A DNA stretch of 64,000 nt from NCBI GenBank assembly GCA_951217055.1, contig CATNVA010000018.1, forward strand, positions 1,364,001 to 1,428,000, given 5' to 3'. A model generated the notes under the pieces. The model worked only from the letters and a program-made list of their open reading frames with translations, searched no databases and was not told the origin of the DNA. Each line of letters starts with the position of its first letter. The stretch's first letter is position 1. The stretch comes from Gerris lacustris. Lineage: Eukaryota; Arthropoda; Insecta; Hemiptera; Gerridae. The translations under genes and the position numbers were made by a program. Positions 33,676 to 43,980 of this stretch are shown piece by piece.

Positions 33676-34499
33676 GGGGTCACTTCGTTACTTATATAAG
33701 GTCAGGATCCAGCTGGATATGCGCAAATGATAGCAACGTTAGCGTATCTAGGTGGCCAAATGCTGCTAAAAATCTTTATATTATGCTGCTACTATACGAA
33801 TGTTAAGTTCTTTCAATGTCATAGGTCTCGTAGTTCTCCAATCTCCATAGGCCTTGTCCAGCTCTTATCTTCACTTTTATTTGACTCTAATGTGTGGGAA
33901 TAAACAGTTTAGAGCAGTGGTTCTTAACCTTTTGGTAACCTCGGCCCCCTTAAAATCTCCAATTTTAATATATATAGTACCTAAATACCTTTCGAGACCC
34001 CCTGGGGGGCCGCGGCCCCCCGGTTAAGAACCACTGGTTTAGAGAATCCTTCCTTAGGGACCGTACAAAAAGTCATGAAATCTGACCAAAAACCACTTGT
34101 GTGGTAAAAAAAACACCCCGCCAAGTCTGTGGTCCAAAAAAATTGTGAAATCAACTTTCTGTCCCGCCAAGTGATGTTGGCACTTTCTCCTGACCCAACA
34201 CTGTCAACTTAGATATTTATCAGCTTCTTCTCCTTGGCGGTGTGAGGAAAGCCTTTTAACAGTGTTGTTGAAGATTCTTCTCGATGCCACAATAATCATT
34301 GCTGTAAATCTTTCCCATTATCAAAAAGCAAATAAAATAGAAATAAGTAATATACAAATTAAGCTTTCAAGGAATGACCCCATGCAACTACTACTTTCTT
34401 TGCAGAGGATGCGTGGGGTACAACCAGTTAACTTTGGGAAGTACTGCAGGAACACCGCCAAGCTGGATCCTGACCTTATATAAGTAACGAAGTGACCCC
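33676..34499. mobile_element. TTAA-flanked non-autonomous element with 39-bp TIRs (824 bp)
   Basis: The inverted repeats at 33676-33714 and 34461-34499 are identical over 39 bases, begin GGGGTCACTTCGTTACTT, and are flanked on both sides by TTAA (33672-33675 and 34500-34503). TTAA duplication is a mark of piggyBac and Kolobok transposons. No transposase is present; a 73-aa frame at 34262-34483 has no domain. The flanks outside the TTAA are themselves inverted copies of each other, so it sits in the centre of a larger palindrome. Confidence 0.85.
33915..34036. mobile_element. hAT-like MITE (122 bp) nested in the TTAA element
   Basis: Ends CAGTGGTTCTTAACC and GGTTAAGAACCACTG are inverted repeats, flanked by an exact 8-bp duplication GTTTAGAG (33907-33914 and 34037-34044). 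CAGTGGTTCT-type ends with 8-bp duplications define hAT (Charlie-like) MITEs. Confidence 0.92.
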
Positions 34500-34621
34500 T
34501 TAATATTGTCTTACTTATATACCTTAATTATAAAGTATATATGTTAAAAGTAACTAATGGTATAATTACAATAATATATATTATTATTATATTACATATA
34601 TTGTTGATTATTATTATTATC

Positions 34622-34623
<2 letters not shown>

Positions 34624-34702
<79 letters not shown>
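34624..34702. repeat. (AT)n microsatellite
   Basis: About 78 bases of AT dinucleotides between the inner palindrome and the right inverted arm. Confidence 0.95.
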
Positions 34703-34705
<3 letters not shown>

Positions 34706-35192
34706 ATAATTATTTTTTATATGTTATAATATTATATAGGCTCACTACTTCGCATGACGCTTACTTGGATTCTCGCTCCACATTCAGCATAGGAATAAGT
34801 TGATTGATTTTAGGGGGGGTGGATGAGTTGGGGGGGGGGGGGAATGCACTAGGGCTCTAGACAAATCCAAAAAGCCCTCATTTATTAAAATCGGTTCAGT
34901 AGTTTAGGCTGTAGGTGTGTCAACGTAAAATGAAGGAAGAATAAGAATAAGAATAAGAATAAGAAGTCATCAAAACTACCATTTTCAAACCTATTTTTCT
35001 CTACTTCTACTTGACCGATTTCGACATTTTTTTTTTAATTTTGATCTACAGGACACGGCCTTCAAAGATATTAAAAAATTATTTAGGTAGCTTGTATGTA
35101 TTCCACGCTGCAGACCCTCAAAAACCCTAGTTCGTCACCTACAGTATATATACACTGGCAGCTTTTGTGAGATTTTAACTTTTTGACTTGGC

Positions 35193-36125
35193 TATATACT
35201 GACTATATACAACTATATACTATTGACTATATACACATATACTATATATTGACTATATACAATGTATCATAGGTGGAAGTAACGGCAATTAGTATGTAAC
35301 ATACAAACACAGTAAACAAATCATACGATAGCTGCTAAACGTCATAGGACATTAGTAGATGGATCGTAGGCCAGATAGCTATCATACATAGGTATCAAAC
35401 GATGATTAATTGACTATATACTATAGATCATGGACTAAAGCACAATATAGCATAGATGGGATTTTATTATACATAAGCATTTATGATATGATACATAGAA
35501 GCTCTGACAACAAATCATACGATAGCTGCTAAACGTCATAGGACATTAGTAGATGGTTCGTAGGCCAGATAGCTGTCATACATAATTATCAAACGATGAT
35601 TAATTGACTATATACCATGGATCATGGACTAAAGTACAATAAAGCATAGATGGGATTTTATAATACATAAGCATTTACGATATGATACATAGAAGCTATG
35701 ACAACAAATCATATGACAGCTGCCAACCATCATAAGACATTAGTCGGTGATTCATATGAGTAAGCTGGTGTTGAAATTACAGTTAACTGTGACAAATATG
35801 GGGATTCATATGATGACTAGGTACATACATATGTTTACACAGATGATTGACTATGTAACATACGCGTGTGCTTATGCATGCATACTACGCAAACTATATA
35901 TTTCATTTTTTCCCTTTTTTCCCTCCTTAAGCAACATATGCAACAGAGTACATTTCATGTTACATAGTTCAGCTTGAACTATGTATCATAGAACTACATA
36001 TAATGTAAGAATCATAGTTTAAGCGAACTGTGTCACATAGAATTTAGCATTTATTAACAAAAAAAGTCTATTATCCATGAGTCATAGCCATCTACGTATG
36101 ATTAGTACGATAATTTTTTTCAGTG
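35193..36125. repeat. Right subterminal and terminal region of the CACTA element
   Basis: Contains motifs AATGTATCATAGG (about 35266) and CTATGTATCATAGAAC (about 35978), shared with the left end, and a 194-bp tandem duplication. It ends with ATTTTTTTCAGTG (36113-36125), the inverted copy of the left terminus. No gene; a 76-aa frame at 35747-35977 is probably chance. Confidence 0.7.
35317..35715 (+). repeat. 194-bp tandem duplication in the right subterminal region
   Basis: Units start at AAATCATACGATAGCTGCTA (about 35318 and 35512), with a third partial start near 35707. The two full units differ at only a few positions. Confidence 0.85.
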
Positions 36126-37487
36126 CAATTGTAGATAATTATTATTTAGTATAATTATTGCATACTAAGCAGTTTAAACTGGAAATTTAGTTGAGCGTTG
36201 TTTAATAGAGGTATTGCAGGCTCGCTATGATCGCACGTTTATACAGGAGTTGTAATAATGTTATTGTTGGCTCGCTGCGCTCGCCCTGTATAGACAACAT
36301 TTAAAATTAGTTTTCATTTAACTGGGTATATATTGAAGGTTCGCTGCACTCACCAATTTATTTAGTATTTCTGGATAATGTTATGCTGTATAAACTTGCG
36401 AGTGCAGCGAGCCTGAATTAATTATATTAAATAATGATTGCGTACAAATACTTTATAAACAGGCGAGCGTAGCGAGCATACAATAACTTTATTTAATTAT
36501 ATTTACTACAAATTCTGAATCAAACAGGCGAGCGTAGCGAGCCTTCTTTAATTTATTTGATTAAATAATTAGTATATTTACTGTATAAAAAGCGAGCGTA
36601 GAGATCGTTTAATAACTTTATTTAATAAATATTTACAACAAAATCTGAATCAAACAGGCGAGCGTAGCGAGCCTTCTTTAATTTGATTAAATAATTACTA
36701 TATTAACTGTATAAACAGGCGAGCGAAGTGAGCCTGCAATAACTTTATTTAATAAATACTCACTACAAACGCTAAATCAACAGGCGAGCGCAGCGAGCCT
36801 ACAATAAATTTATTTAATAAATATTTTCTACAAATGCTAAATCAACAGGCGAGCGAAGCGAGCCTGCAATAACTTTATTTAATAAATATTAAAAACAAAT
36901 TCTGAATCAAATAGGCGAGCGTAGCGAGCCTTCTTTAATTTGATTAAATAATTACTATATTAACTGTATATCAGGCGAGCGTAGCGAGCCTACAATAACT
37001 TGATTTAATAAATATTTACTACAAATTCTGAATCAAATAGGCGAGCGTAGCGAGCCTTCTTTATTTTATAAAATAATTACTATATTTCCTGTGTAAACAG
37101 GCGAGCGTAGCGAGCAATAACTTTTTTTAATAAATACTAACTACAAACGCTAAATCAACAGGCGAGCGCAGCGAGCCTGCTATAACTTTATTTAATACAT
37201 ATTTACTACAAACGCTAAATCAACAGGTGAGCGCAGCGAGCCTGCAATAACTTTATTTAATACATATGTACTAGAAATGCTGAATCAAGAGGCGAGCGTA
37301 GCGAGCCTGCGTTAATATTATTATTAAATAAAGATAATGGACAGAATCATTTTAATGATCTTTTCAGGTTAAATAAGAATGTCAGGTTTTACTGAAATAT
37401 TATCCTGATATCATTATTGAGAACATAGTATGGCTGATATAAAAGCACCTTTCAACGCGAGTTCTTTATGCACCGCATCACTAGTTA
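36126..37487 (+). repeat. 2.3-kb repeat, copy B, right part
   Basis: Continues the sequence interrupted at 4944: CAATTGTAGATAATTATTAT matches 2215 onward. Includes the GCGAGCGTAGCGAGCC spaced array (about 36220-37310) and ends at GCACCGCATCACTAGTTA. Confidence 0.85.
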
Positions 37488-38720
37488 AACGAGCGCAGTG
37501 AGTTCTTCATTTCAGAGACTTGGGATTTGAAAAGTTTGTGTGTTTGTTTGTCCAACGATAACTGGCGCAAAAATTGATCGATTTGAACGAAATTCGGCAC
37601 ATAGATGCATCTCAGCATTTGTGAGAACTGTATAGTTTTTGGAAATTCCACACTTAACATTTCCAAGATGGCGGCCAATATGGCGGACAGCTAAAAACAA
37701 ATGTTTTAGTCGGTATAATGTGTTATACATCGTTTTAAAGGTCTTTGAAAGAAGAATAAGAATATGTAACTAATAAAATTTCGCAGTTCATATTTTCAAA
37801 ATGGCGGCCAAATATGACGGACGACTAAAATAAAATATCTTTAGCCAGCATAATGTGCAATAAATCGTTTAAAAGGTCTTTAAGAGAAGAAAAAGAATAT
37901 GTCACTAATAAAATTTCACATTTAATATTTTCAAGATGGCGGCTAATATGGTGGACGACTAAAAAAAAAAGTTTTAGCCAGCATAATGTGTTATACATCT
38001 TCTTAAAGGTCTTTGAAAGAAGAAAAAGAATATGTAACTAATAAAATTTCGCAGTTCATATTTTCAAGATGGCGGCCAATATGGCAGACGACTTAACAAA
38101 AAGTTTTTAGTCAGTATACATCAATTTAAATCTCTTGAACTCTAAGGAAGGAATATCTACCTATCTAAATTTCAAACATAATATTTTCAAAATGGCGGCA
38201 AATATAACGAAAACTAAAATAAGTTTTAGTCTGCATGACATGTTATAAATCATTTAAAGGCATTTTAAAGGTTAAAGATTTTGTACAAATACTGTATAAA
38301 AAGGCGAGCACTGCGAGTATTTATTAATTTTATTAAATAATAATTATACATAAATCCTTATAAGCAGGTGAGCGTAGCAAGCCTCCATTCATTTTATATA
38401 TAATTATTATGTACAAATACTTATACAAAAGCGAGCGTAGTGAGCCTGCAATAATTTTATTTAATAAAATATTTACTACAAATGCTGTATAAACAGGCGA
38501 GCGTAGCGAGCCTGCATTAATATTATTAAAAAGATTGAGGACAAATACTTTTATAACAAGCGAGCGTAGCGAGCCTGCAATAATTTTATTATCAAAGAAG
38601 ATATAAAAATGCTATATAAACAGGCGAGCGCAGCAAGCCTGCATTAATATTATTAACTAAAGATTATGGAAAAATATTTTTTTCAACAAGCGAACGTAGT
38701 GAGCCTGCAATAATTTTAAA
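37488..38720 (+). repeat. 2.3-kb repeat, copy C, rearranged and truncated
   Basis: Begins AACGAGCGCAGTGAGTTC directly after copy B. It holds a more diverged GGCGGCCAATATGGC satellite and then a shortened array of GCGAGCGTAGCGAGCC motifs (about 38300-38715). It stops where the gypsy element's sequence begins. Confidence 0.75.
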
Positions 38721-39782
38721 ATGGGCCAGTAGCGCTTGCCGCGTCCAGCGTGTGGCTCCTTAGTTTTCCGGCTTCTTATTGTTATAGTTGCATGGCTTCA
38801 CGCACTTAAAAGCTTCTTTTCCAAATTTCCAATGATAGTAGCAAGTGGGATGTTTTTGTGTGCTCCTTGATCTTGTCCTGCGTCGTGGTTGAAATGTTGA
38901 AGTACTTCTGTCTCGGCGGTCAGCTTTGAGCTCTTCAATTGCCTCGATAATGTCTGCCATTTGTTTTTCTACCTTAGAGATGGAAGACTGGTCGCTAGGT
39001 TTTGAGCCCTGTTGTTTTGACGTATCTTCCTTTGAATCGATTGTATTCACCGCAGAAGAGTACATGTCCCTAATCTTGTCTGCCATACTCGCTAAGTTAT
39101 CTAGTGTACCTTCATTACACGCGAGTATGGGTCTAATGTGTGCAGGAAGTCTCTCTATAAATATATTTTTTAAAAATTCTTCACTAACTTTATTCTCGGA
39201 TAAGCTTCGCATTTCTCGAAGAAGTGTTGTCGGTTTCTTGTCACCAAGTTCAATTTCTGTCAGTAATTTCTTTATCTGTCTTCCGTATGAATCCTGAAAT
39301 TCCGTAATGAGTCGCTTTTTTAAGTCCGTATAAGGTGTCTTTGTCAAAGGTTTGTTGATTATGTCTTCTAAGAGTTCTGCAATTTCAGTATCTAATGAAG
39401 CTAGTACATGGTAAAATTTTGTGGTTTCTGCGGTTATATTGCTGATTATGAATTGTGCTTCAACTTGTCGAAACCATACTTGGGGGTTGCGACGGAAAAA
39501 CGTTGGCAATTTTATTCCGACCCGCGCTATTTCCACTCTTGGAGAAATATCTTGGGGTGTAAGGATGTCTTCGTTTTCCGTCTGGCACTTTGATGAAGTT
39601 TGTTCAGTCATATTATTGTTTTTTATTCAAATTCTAATACTTTCCGAATTTTTGACAGATTATAATTTTGATTTCGATACACGTAAAAAATTTACTTTTT
39701 GACGAATGTATAAAAAATTATAACTGTTGAAAAAGAAATGAAACCAACTTACGCGAGTCACTGTTCGGGGTCACCACTTGTG
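38721..39782 (-). mobile_element. Ty3/gypsy retrotransposon, 5' internal part only
   Basis: On the minus strand the order is LTR end, primer-binding-type sequence (TGGTGACCCCGAACAG, about 39762-39777), 150-base leader, then gag. The element breaks off at about 38721, shortly after gag, where the GCGAGC-type array begins, so protease and pol are missing here. Confidence 0.75.
38760..39611 (-). CDS. Ty3/gypsy Gag (DUF7041 type)
   Basis: An intact 283-aa frame. The N-terminal part has VGIKLPTFFRRNPQVWFRQV and ETTKFYHVLASLD, hallmarks of the DUF7041 domain of arthropod gypsy Gag proteins. A middle region has SENKVSEEFLKNIFIERLP, a charged linker has RRRTRSRS, and the C-terminus carries a divergent zinc-knuckle-like CYYHWKFGKEAFKCVKPC. 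Gag packages the element RNA into particles. The start follows a 150-base leader after the primer-binding site. Pol, normally downstream, is lost in this copy. The intact frame suggests fairly recent insertion. Confidence 0.88.
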   Translation of the reverse strand: MTEQTSSKCQTENEDILTPQDISPRVEIARVGIKLPTFFRRNPQVWFRQVEAQFIISNITAETTKFYHVLASLDTEIAELLEDIINKPLTKTPYTDLKKRLITEFQDSYGRQIKKLLTEIELGDKKPTTLLREMRSLSENKVSEEFLKNIFIERLPAHIRPILACNEGTLDNLASMADKIRDMYSSAVNTIDSKEDTSKQQGSKPSDQSSISKVEKQMADIIEAIEELKADRRDRSTSTFQPRRRTRSRSTQKHPTCYYHWKFGKEAFKCVKPCNYNNKKPEN

Positions 39783-40112
39783 GGTGTGTGTAATCTTAGA
39801 ATCTAAAATTGGAACACAAATAAAATTCACTTTCCAGATTCGTGTCTGTAAACCCACTGAATTTATTTGACATAAAAAAATAATTAGGTAAAAAACTAAA
39901 CAACATGCTAACTCAAAATTATCCTAAAACTGGTACCCACAATGTCATACATTGCCCGATATGTGAAGACATTATAAGTATGTTTTAACATATTAAAGTC
40001 GTTATATAATTACAAAAACTAGAAAAAAATGTGTTTATTTCTTTTGTTATATCGTTAATAATATGTTTAAGGAAAATATAAGATACCAATTTATACATCA
40101 ACAAAGTTTAAT
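39783..40112 (-). repeat. Part of the gypsy 5' LTR, interrupted by the BEL element
   Basis: Sequence between the primer-binding site and the BEL insertion point. Its right edge at 40112 is the first TTAAT of the BEL target duplication, and the LTR presumably continues at 43846. I cannot define the outer LTR end because no second LTR is present in the window. Confidence 0.6.
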
Positions 40113-40448
40113 TGTCGCTGCTATAGCGCAAAACTATATATCTACTAGAATAACTTTACTAAGCTGTAACTGAAGAGTTTATTGAATTTAGCCTCTACGT
40201 TACAAAAAATTATGATTTTACTAAAACTTTGTCACAAAACTAATTTTAACTAATTTTACTATGGTAAACACACTTTCTTCTGAATGACTCGTCAAGACTA
40301 CTAAAAACAATATAAAATAAAATACTAAAAACAAATACAAGTTGTCTTGACGTGCAAAGTGTATGCCAATGCCAATGTCAAGTACACATTCAAATAACTA
40401 TTTTGATTCCAAACTATCTTCAGTCGCTCGCTGCTAATGGCAGTGACA
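40113..40448 (-). repeat. BEL 3' LTR
   Basis: 336 bases, TGTCGCTGC to GGCAGTGACA on the plus strand, almost identical to 43506-43840. Confidence 0.85.
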
Positions 40449-40456
40449 CTCCCGGC

Positions 40457-42241
40457 CTAGGGTAGTGCTTCTGGCGCTTCCACAAGAAGTACTACTGCAT
40501 TGGCTGGTCGTTCTTTTTCGTGGCCTTTAGCGAACCTAAGTCTTACGGATCTTATTAACCCATCCTCCCCCGGCGATACAGCAACTATCACCGCCAATGG
40601 CCAGGAATTTCTAGGGACGGAGTTATCTTTACTAATGACTATGTCCCCTACTTTCAGGTTTCTTTTGCAGGAATCCCAGTTAGTTCTAGTTTGCAGGCTC
40701 TGTAAGTATTCCCTTCTCCAACGCCCCCAGAACGCTTCAGCTAAACATTGTACTTGGCGCCACCTCCGCTTAGCGTGGGTGTCGTCGGTGAAAGTACCTA
40801 AGATAGAGGGTGTAGGTCCCCTTAGGTGCAGCAGGTGATTTGGGGTAAGGGGTGCCAGCTCCTCGTCGTTAACCATTGAGGTTAGTGGTCTACTGTTAAT
40901 TACGGCCTCACACTCCACTAGTAACGTACGAAGGCAGTCCTCATTTAGCAGCCCTTTGTGTGCTGTTAGGAGGTAGTCCAAGATTCGACGGACAGACCCT
41001 ATTTGTCTCTCCACCGCACCTTGGCTGTGGCTTGCCTTCGGAGTACCTATTTGAAATTTGAAGCTACAGTCTACTCCTGTTAAAAATGATTTAACTATTG
41101 CAGGATCTATTGTGGCTGCAGCTTTTCGCAGCTCTTCCTTCCCCCCTACAAAATTCGTTCCTGCATCGGACCTAAGAAGTTTTATTTCCCCCCTTCGACA
41201 AATAAATCTTCTTAAACTATTTATAAAAGAATCTGTATCTAGCGTATCTAAAATATCGAGGTGTACAGCTCTACTTGATAAGCAAGTAAATATGATACCG
41301 TATCTTTTAATTTGGGTTCTGCCTTGTTTTATATAGAAGGGACCAAACACGTCGGCGGCTGAATAGGTGAAAGGTGGTGCTGGAGTTACCCTTTCCGGTG
41401 GCAGGTCTGCCATCTTTTGCCATTCAAAAATACCTCGTAACCGTCTACAGGTTATGCAGTTCTGAATGTATCTAGCTACTTCACTATTACCCCTGATAAT
41501 CCAGTACCCTTCTAGTCTTATTTTACCTAATGTTATGCCTCGGCCTTGGTGGTATACTATGTTATGATAATGCCTTATTATAAGATTAGTTATATGACCC
41601 TTCTGTGGTAATATTATTGGATGCACTTCCTTTTCTGTAAAAGGCGAGTGTTTTACTCTTCCGCCTACTCTAATTAATTTGTTTTTATCTAACATAGGAT
41701 TAAGTCTGAATAACCTTGTAGGTCCATTTGCATTTCTTTCCTTTTTTACGGATATTACTTCTTCCCGCAATTTATCCCCTTGTACTGATTTAAGCACTAA
41801 AATTTCTGCATTTTTTATTTCCTCCGGTTCTACAGGGTACATTTTTACGTAACTTCTAACTTCTTCTTGTAACTGCTTTTCCTTTTTTAAACTTTTATAT
41901 TTTTTCTCCAAATCGTTATTTACTAAATCCTGTTTATCTCTTACTCGTTTCAATAGTACCTTAACGTACCTAACTGATAGTGCTACTGCCCTACGTAATC
42001 TGGTCCAAGAAGAAAAATATGTTAATCTCTCATGGAATATATCTTCATTGGTTACAACTGCATCTCTTACTACAACTTTCTTTACTTCAGGGTCCTCTGG
42101 ATGTATCGTGAAGTCTGTACCTTCTTCAGGTAAATTTTTTCTCCACAAAAACTCAGGTCCTTGAAGCCATCTAGATTTAAGTAGATCTGATGCTGTTAGC
42201 CCTCTCGAAGCGTAATCGGCAGGGTTTAGTTTAGATTGCAC
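40457..42241 (-). CDS. BEL/Pao Pol fragment: end of RNase H and complete integrase
   Basis: 594 aa open, and the frame continues upstream of the first start into RNase H (FFWTDSKVVIGYIKNET about 42290-42350, then KLNPADYASRG). Integrase follows: the HHCC zinc region RHYHNIVYHQGRG...CITCRRLRG, then the catalytic acidic residues in YSAADVFGPF, LLRSDAGTNF and SQGAVERQIG, all present. A chromodomain-like C-terminal part has LKVGDIVISKDNSVPRNSWPL, typical of the BEL/Pao group. The frame ends just before the 3' LTR. Integrase looks intact, but the protein could not be made normally because the upstream pol is deleted. Confidence 0.9.
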   Translation of the reverse strand: MQSKLNPADYASRGLTASDLLKSRWLQGPEFLWRKNLPEEGTDFTIHPEDPEVKKVVVRDAVVTNEDIFHERLTYFSSWTRLRRAVALSVRYVKVLLKRVRDKQDLVNNDLEKKYKSLKKEKQLQEEVRSYVKMYPVEPEEIKNAEILVLKSVQGDKLREEVISVKKERNANGPTRLFRLNPMLDKNKLIRVGGRVKHSPFTEKEVHPIILPQKGHITNLIIRHYHNIVYHQGRGITLGKIRLEGYWIIRGNSEVARYIQNCITCRRLRGIFEWQKMADLPPERVTPAPPFTYSAADVFGPFYIKQGRTQIKRYGIIFTCLSSRAVHLDILDTLDTDSFINSLRRFICRRGEIKLLRSDAGTNFVGGKEELRKAAATIDPAIVKSFLTGVDCSFKFQIGTPKASHSQGAVERQIGSVRRILDYLLTAHKGLLNEDCLRTLLVECEAVINSRPLTSMVNDEELAPLTPNHLLHLRGPTPSILGTFTDDTHAKRRWRQVQCLAEAFWGRWRREYLQSLQTRTNWDSCKRNLKVGDIVISKDNSVPRNSWPLAVIVAVSPGEDGLIRSVRLRFAKGHEKERPANAVVLLVEAPEALP

Positions 42242-42350
42242 GTAATGCCAATCATCTACTTCTGAGCAATCTCTGATAGCCTGAATTCTATTAGCTACAA
42301 ATAGATGGAACCTCTTCGTTTCATTTTTTATGTAACCTATAACTACCTTA

Positions 42351-43523
42351 CTATCGGTCCAAAAGAACCTTTTTACTTTGTAATCTAGTTCTCTCCTGAG
42401 AGCACCCTGGGGAGGAAGCTGCTCCGAATAAGTGTCTCGTCATTCTATAAACTTTCAGTTCTTTGGTTGTATCTCCCCCTTCCCACCACAGAAACCGGAG
42501 TAAATTTCTGTCTACCTCTGGTACAACAACTTGCATAAACATGCCCTCTAGATCACCGACAAATGCCACTCTTTCTTGCCTAAACCTAACTAAAACCCCA
42601 ACTAAGGAACTAGTTAGATCCGGACTAGATATTAAAATACTATTCAATGAGATACCTTTAAAAATAGCCGAACAATCGAAAACCACTCTTAACTTAAGCT
42701 TTTTTGGATGGTACACCCCGTGATGTGGTAAATACCAAACCCTACCATTAATGGCATCTTCCTCTATTACCTCCTCTGCATAACCCTTCGAGAATGTATC
42801 CTCCATAAAAGCTAAGTAATCGCTTCTAAATTTACTATCTTTTAATCTTTTTTCTAACGATTTTAGTCTTTTTTCTGCTAAGATTCTGTTTAACGGTAAT
42901 TTTACATTCGGATCTACTAACGGAAGTGGCATTTCGTATCTATTATCCTCTTTTCTTTGAATAAGACCCTTTTCTATTTGTTCTATAAACCTTTTATCAT
43001 TTATTGAAAGTCCTAGCCCGTAATCCTTACTACCTGACGCGGAATCTAAATTAAATATATTTATTATTTCCTTAACACTAACTTTTCTAACTTTGTTTTC
43101 GATAAAAGAATTTGACTCTACCGGTCGTGGACCGATTATCCCCCACCCTAACTCAGTTTTTAAACCATACGGTTCGTCTCCTTGTCCTTTTACTACATCT
43201 AAAGGACATAATGCTCTAGGGCAATTGTTTCCTATCAGTAGTTTAATTTCGCTATCTTTCATTAGAGGTTGTAAATAATTTTGCAAATGACTTAAATGAG
43301 AAAACTTTGTCGCGATTTCTGGCGTCGGAATTTCATCGATAGATCCTGGGATTGAATGCCGTACATAAGTATTAGAGGGTAAACTAAAACTAACTTTGCC
43401 ATCGAAACTAGTGATAGCAAGCCCCGATAACCTCTCTGTGTACTCATGCGTTTTCTGGTGTATTGTTGACAATTCAAGCCTGGTGGTTATTCCCTTTAAA
43501 CCTAGGTCGCTGCTATAGCGCAA
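42351..43523 (-). pseudogene. BEL/Pao Pol fragment: protease end and N-terminal reverse transcriptase
   Basis: 390 aa on the minus strand. The first five or so residues come from the LTR itself. The remainder starts in the peptidase A17/DUF1758 region (ITTRLELSTIHQKTHEYTE, LIGNNCPRAL, TELGWGIIGPRP) and continues with the reverse transcriptase N-terminus (KLKLRVVFDCSA, FVGDLEGMFMQVVV, RMTRHLFGAASSPGC). It then jumps to RNase H sequence in another frame (RELDYKVKRFFWTDS). The YVDD-type active site that should follow is absent, so the enzyme is dead. Confidence 0.9.
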
Positions 43524-43840
43524 AACTATATATCTACTAGAATAACTTTACTAAGCTGTAACTGAAGAGTTTATTGAATTTAGCCTCTACGTTACAAAAA
43601 ATTATGATTTTACTAAAACTTTGTCACAAAACTAATTTTAACTAATTTTACTATGGTAAACACACTTTCTTCTGAATGACTCGTCAAGACTACTAAAAAC
43701 AATATAAAATAAAATACTAAAAACAAATACAAGTTGTCTTGACGTGCAAAGTGTATGCCAATGCCAATGTCAAGTACACATTCAAATAACTATTTTGATT
43801 CCTAACTATCTTCAGTCGCTCGCTGCTAATGGCAGTGTCA
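43506..43840 (-). repeat. BEL 5' LTR, inner two bases lost
   Basis: 335 bases matching the 3' LTR. The inner end reads AGGTCGCTGC where the other LTR reads TTGTCGCTGC, because the deletion junction with the pol sequence lies exactly there. Confidence 0.85.
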
Positions 43841-43845
43841 TTAAT

Positions 43846-43980
43846 TAAATAAAAGATAATGCTATATACTTGACTAATTCACAGTCTTACACATAATATT
43901 AAATAGTCTTCAAATTATAATTTTAAATAAAGATAAAACTTAAAACATATTTTAATACAGAATAAGTAATCAAAAATAAA
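43846..43980 (-). repeat. Probable remainder of the gypsy LTR
   Basis: AT-rich sequence between the BEL right duplication and the 599-bp array. By position it should be the outer part of the LTR split by BEL. Not testable inside the window. Confidence 0.35.

Larger units (their letters stand above)
40113..43840 (-). mobile_element. Internally deleted BEL/Pao retrotransposon with LTRs and TSD
   Basis: Two LTR copies (40113-40448 and 43506-43840) bound a pol region on the minus strand. The target duplication is TTAAT (40108-40112 and 43841-43845). Outer ends read TGTCGCTGC and GGCAGTGTCA. A purine tract AGGCCGGGAG precedes the 3' LTR. The 5' LTR is joined directly to the middle of the polyprotein with loss of primer site, gag and most of protease, and a second deletion removes the reverse transcriptase active site. 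The copy cannot move by itself. Confidence 0.88.
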
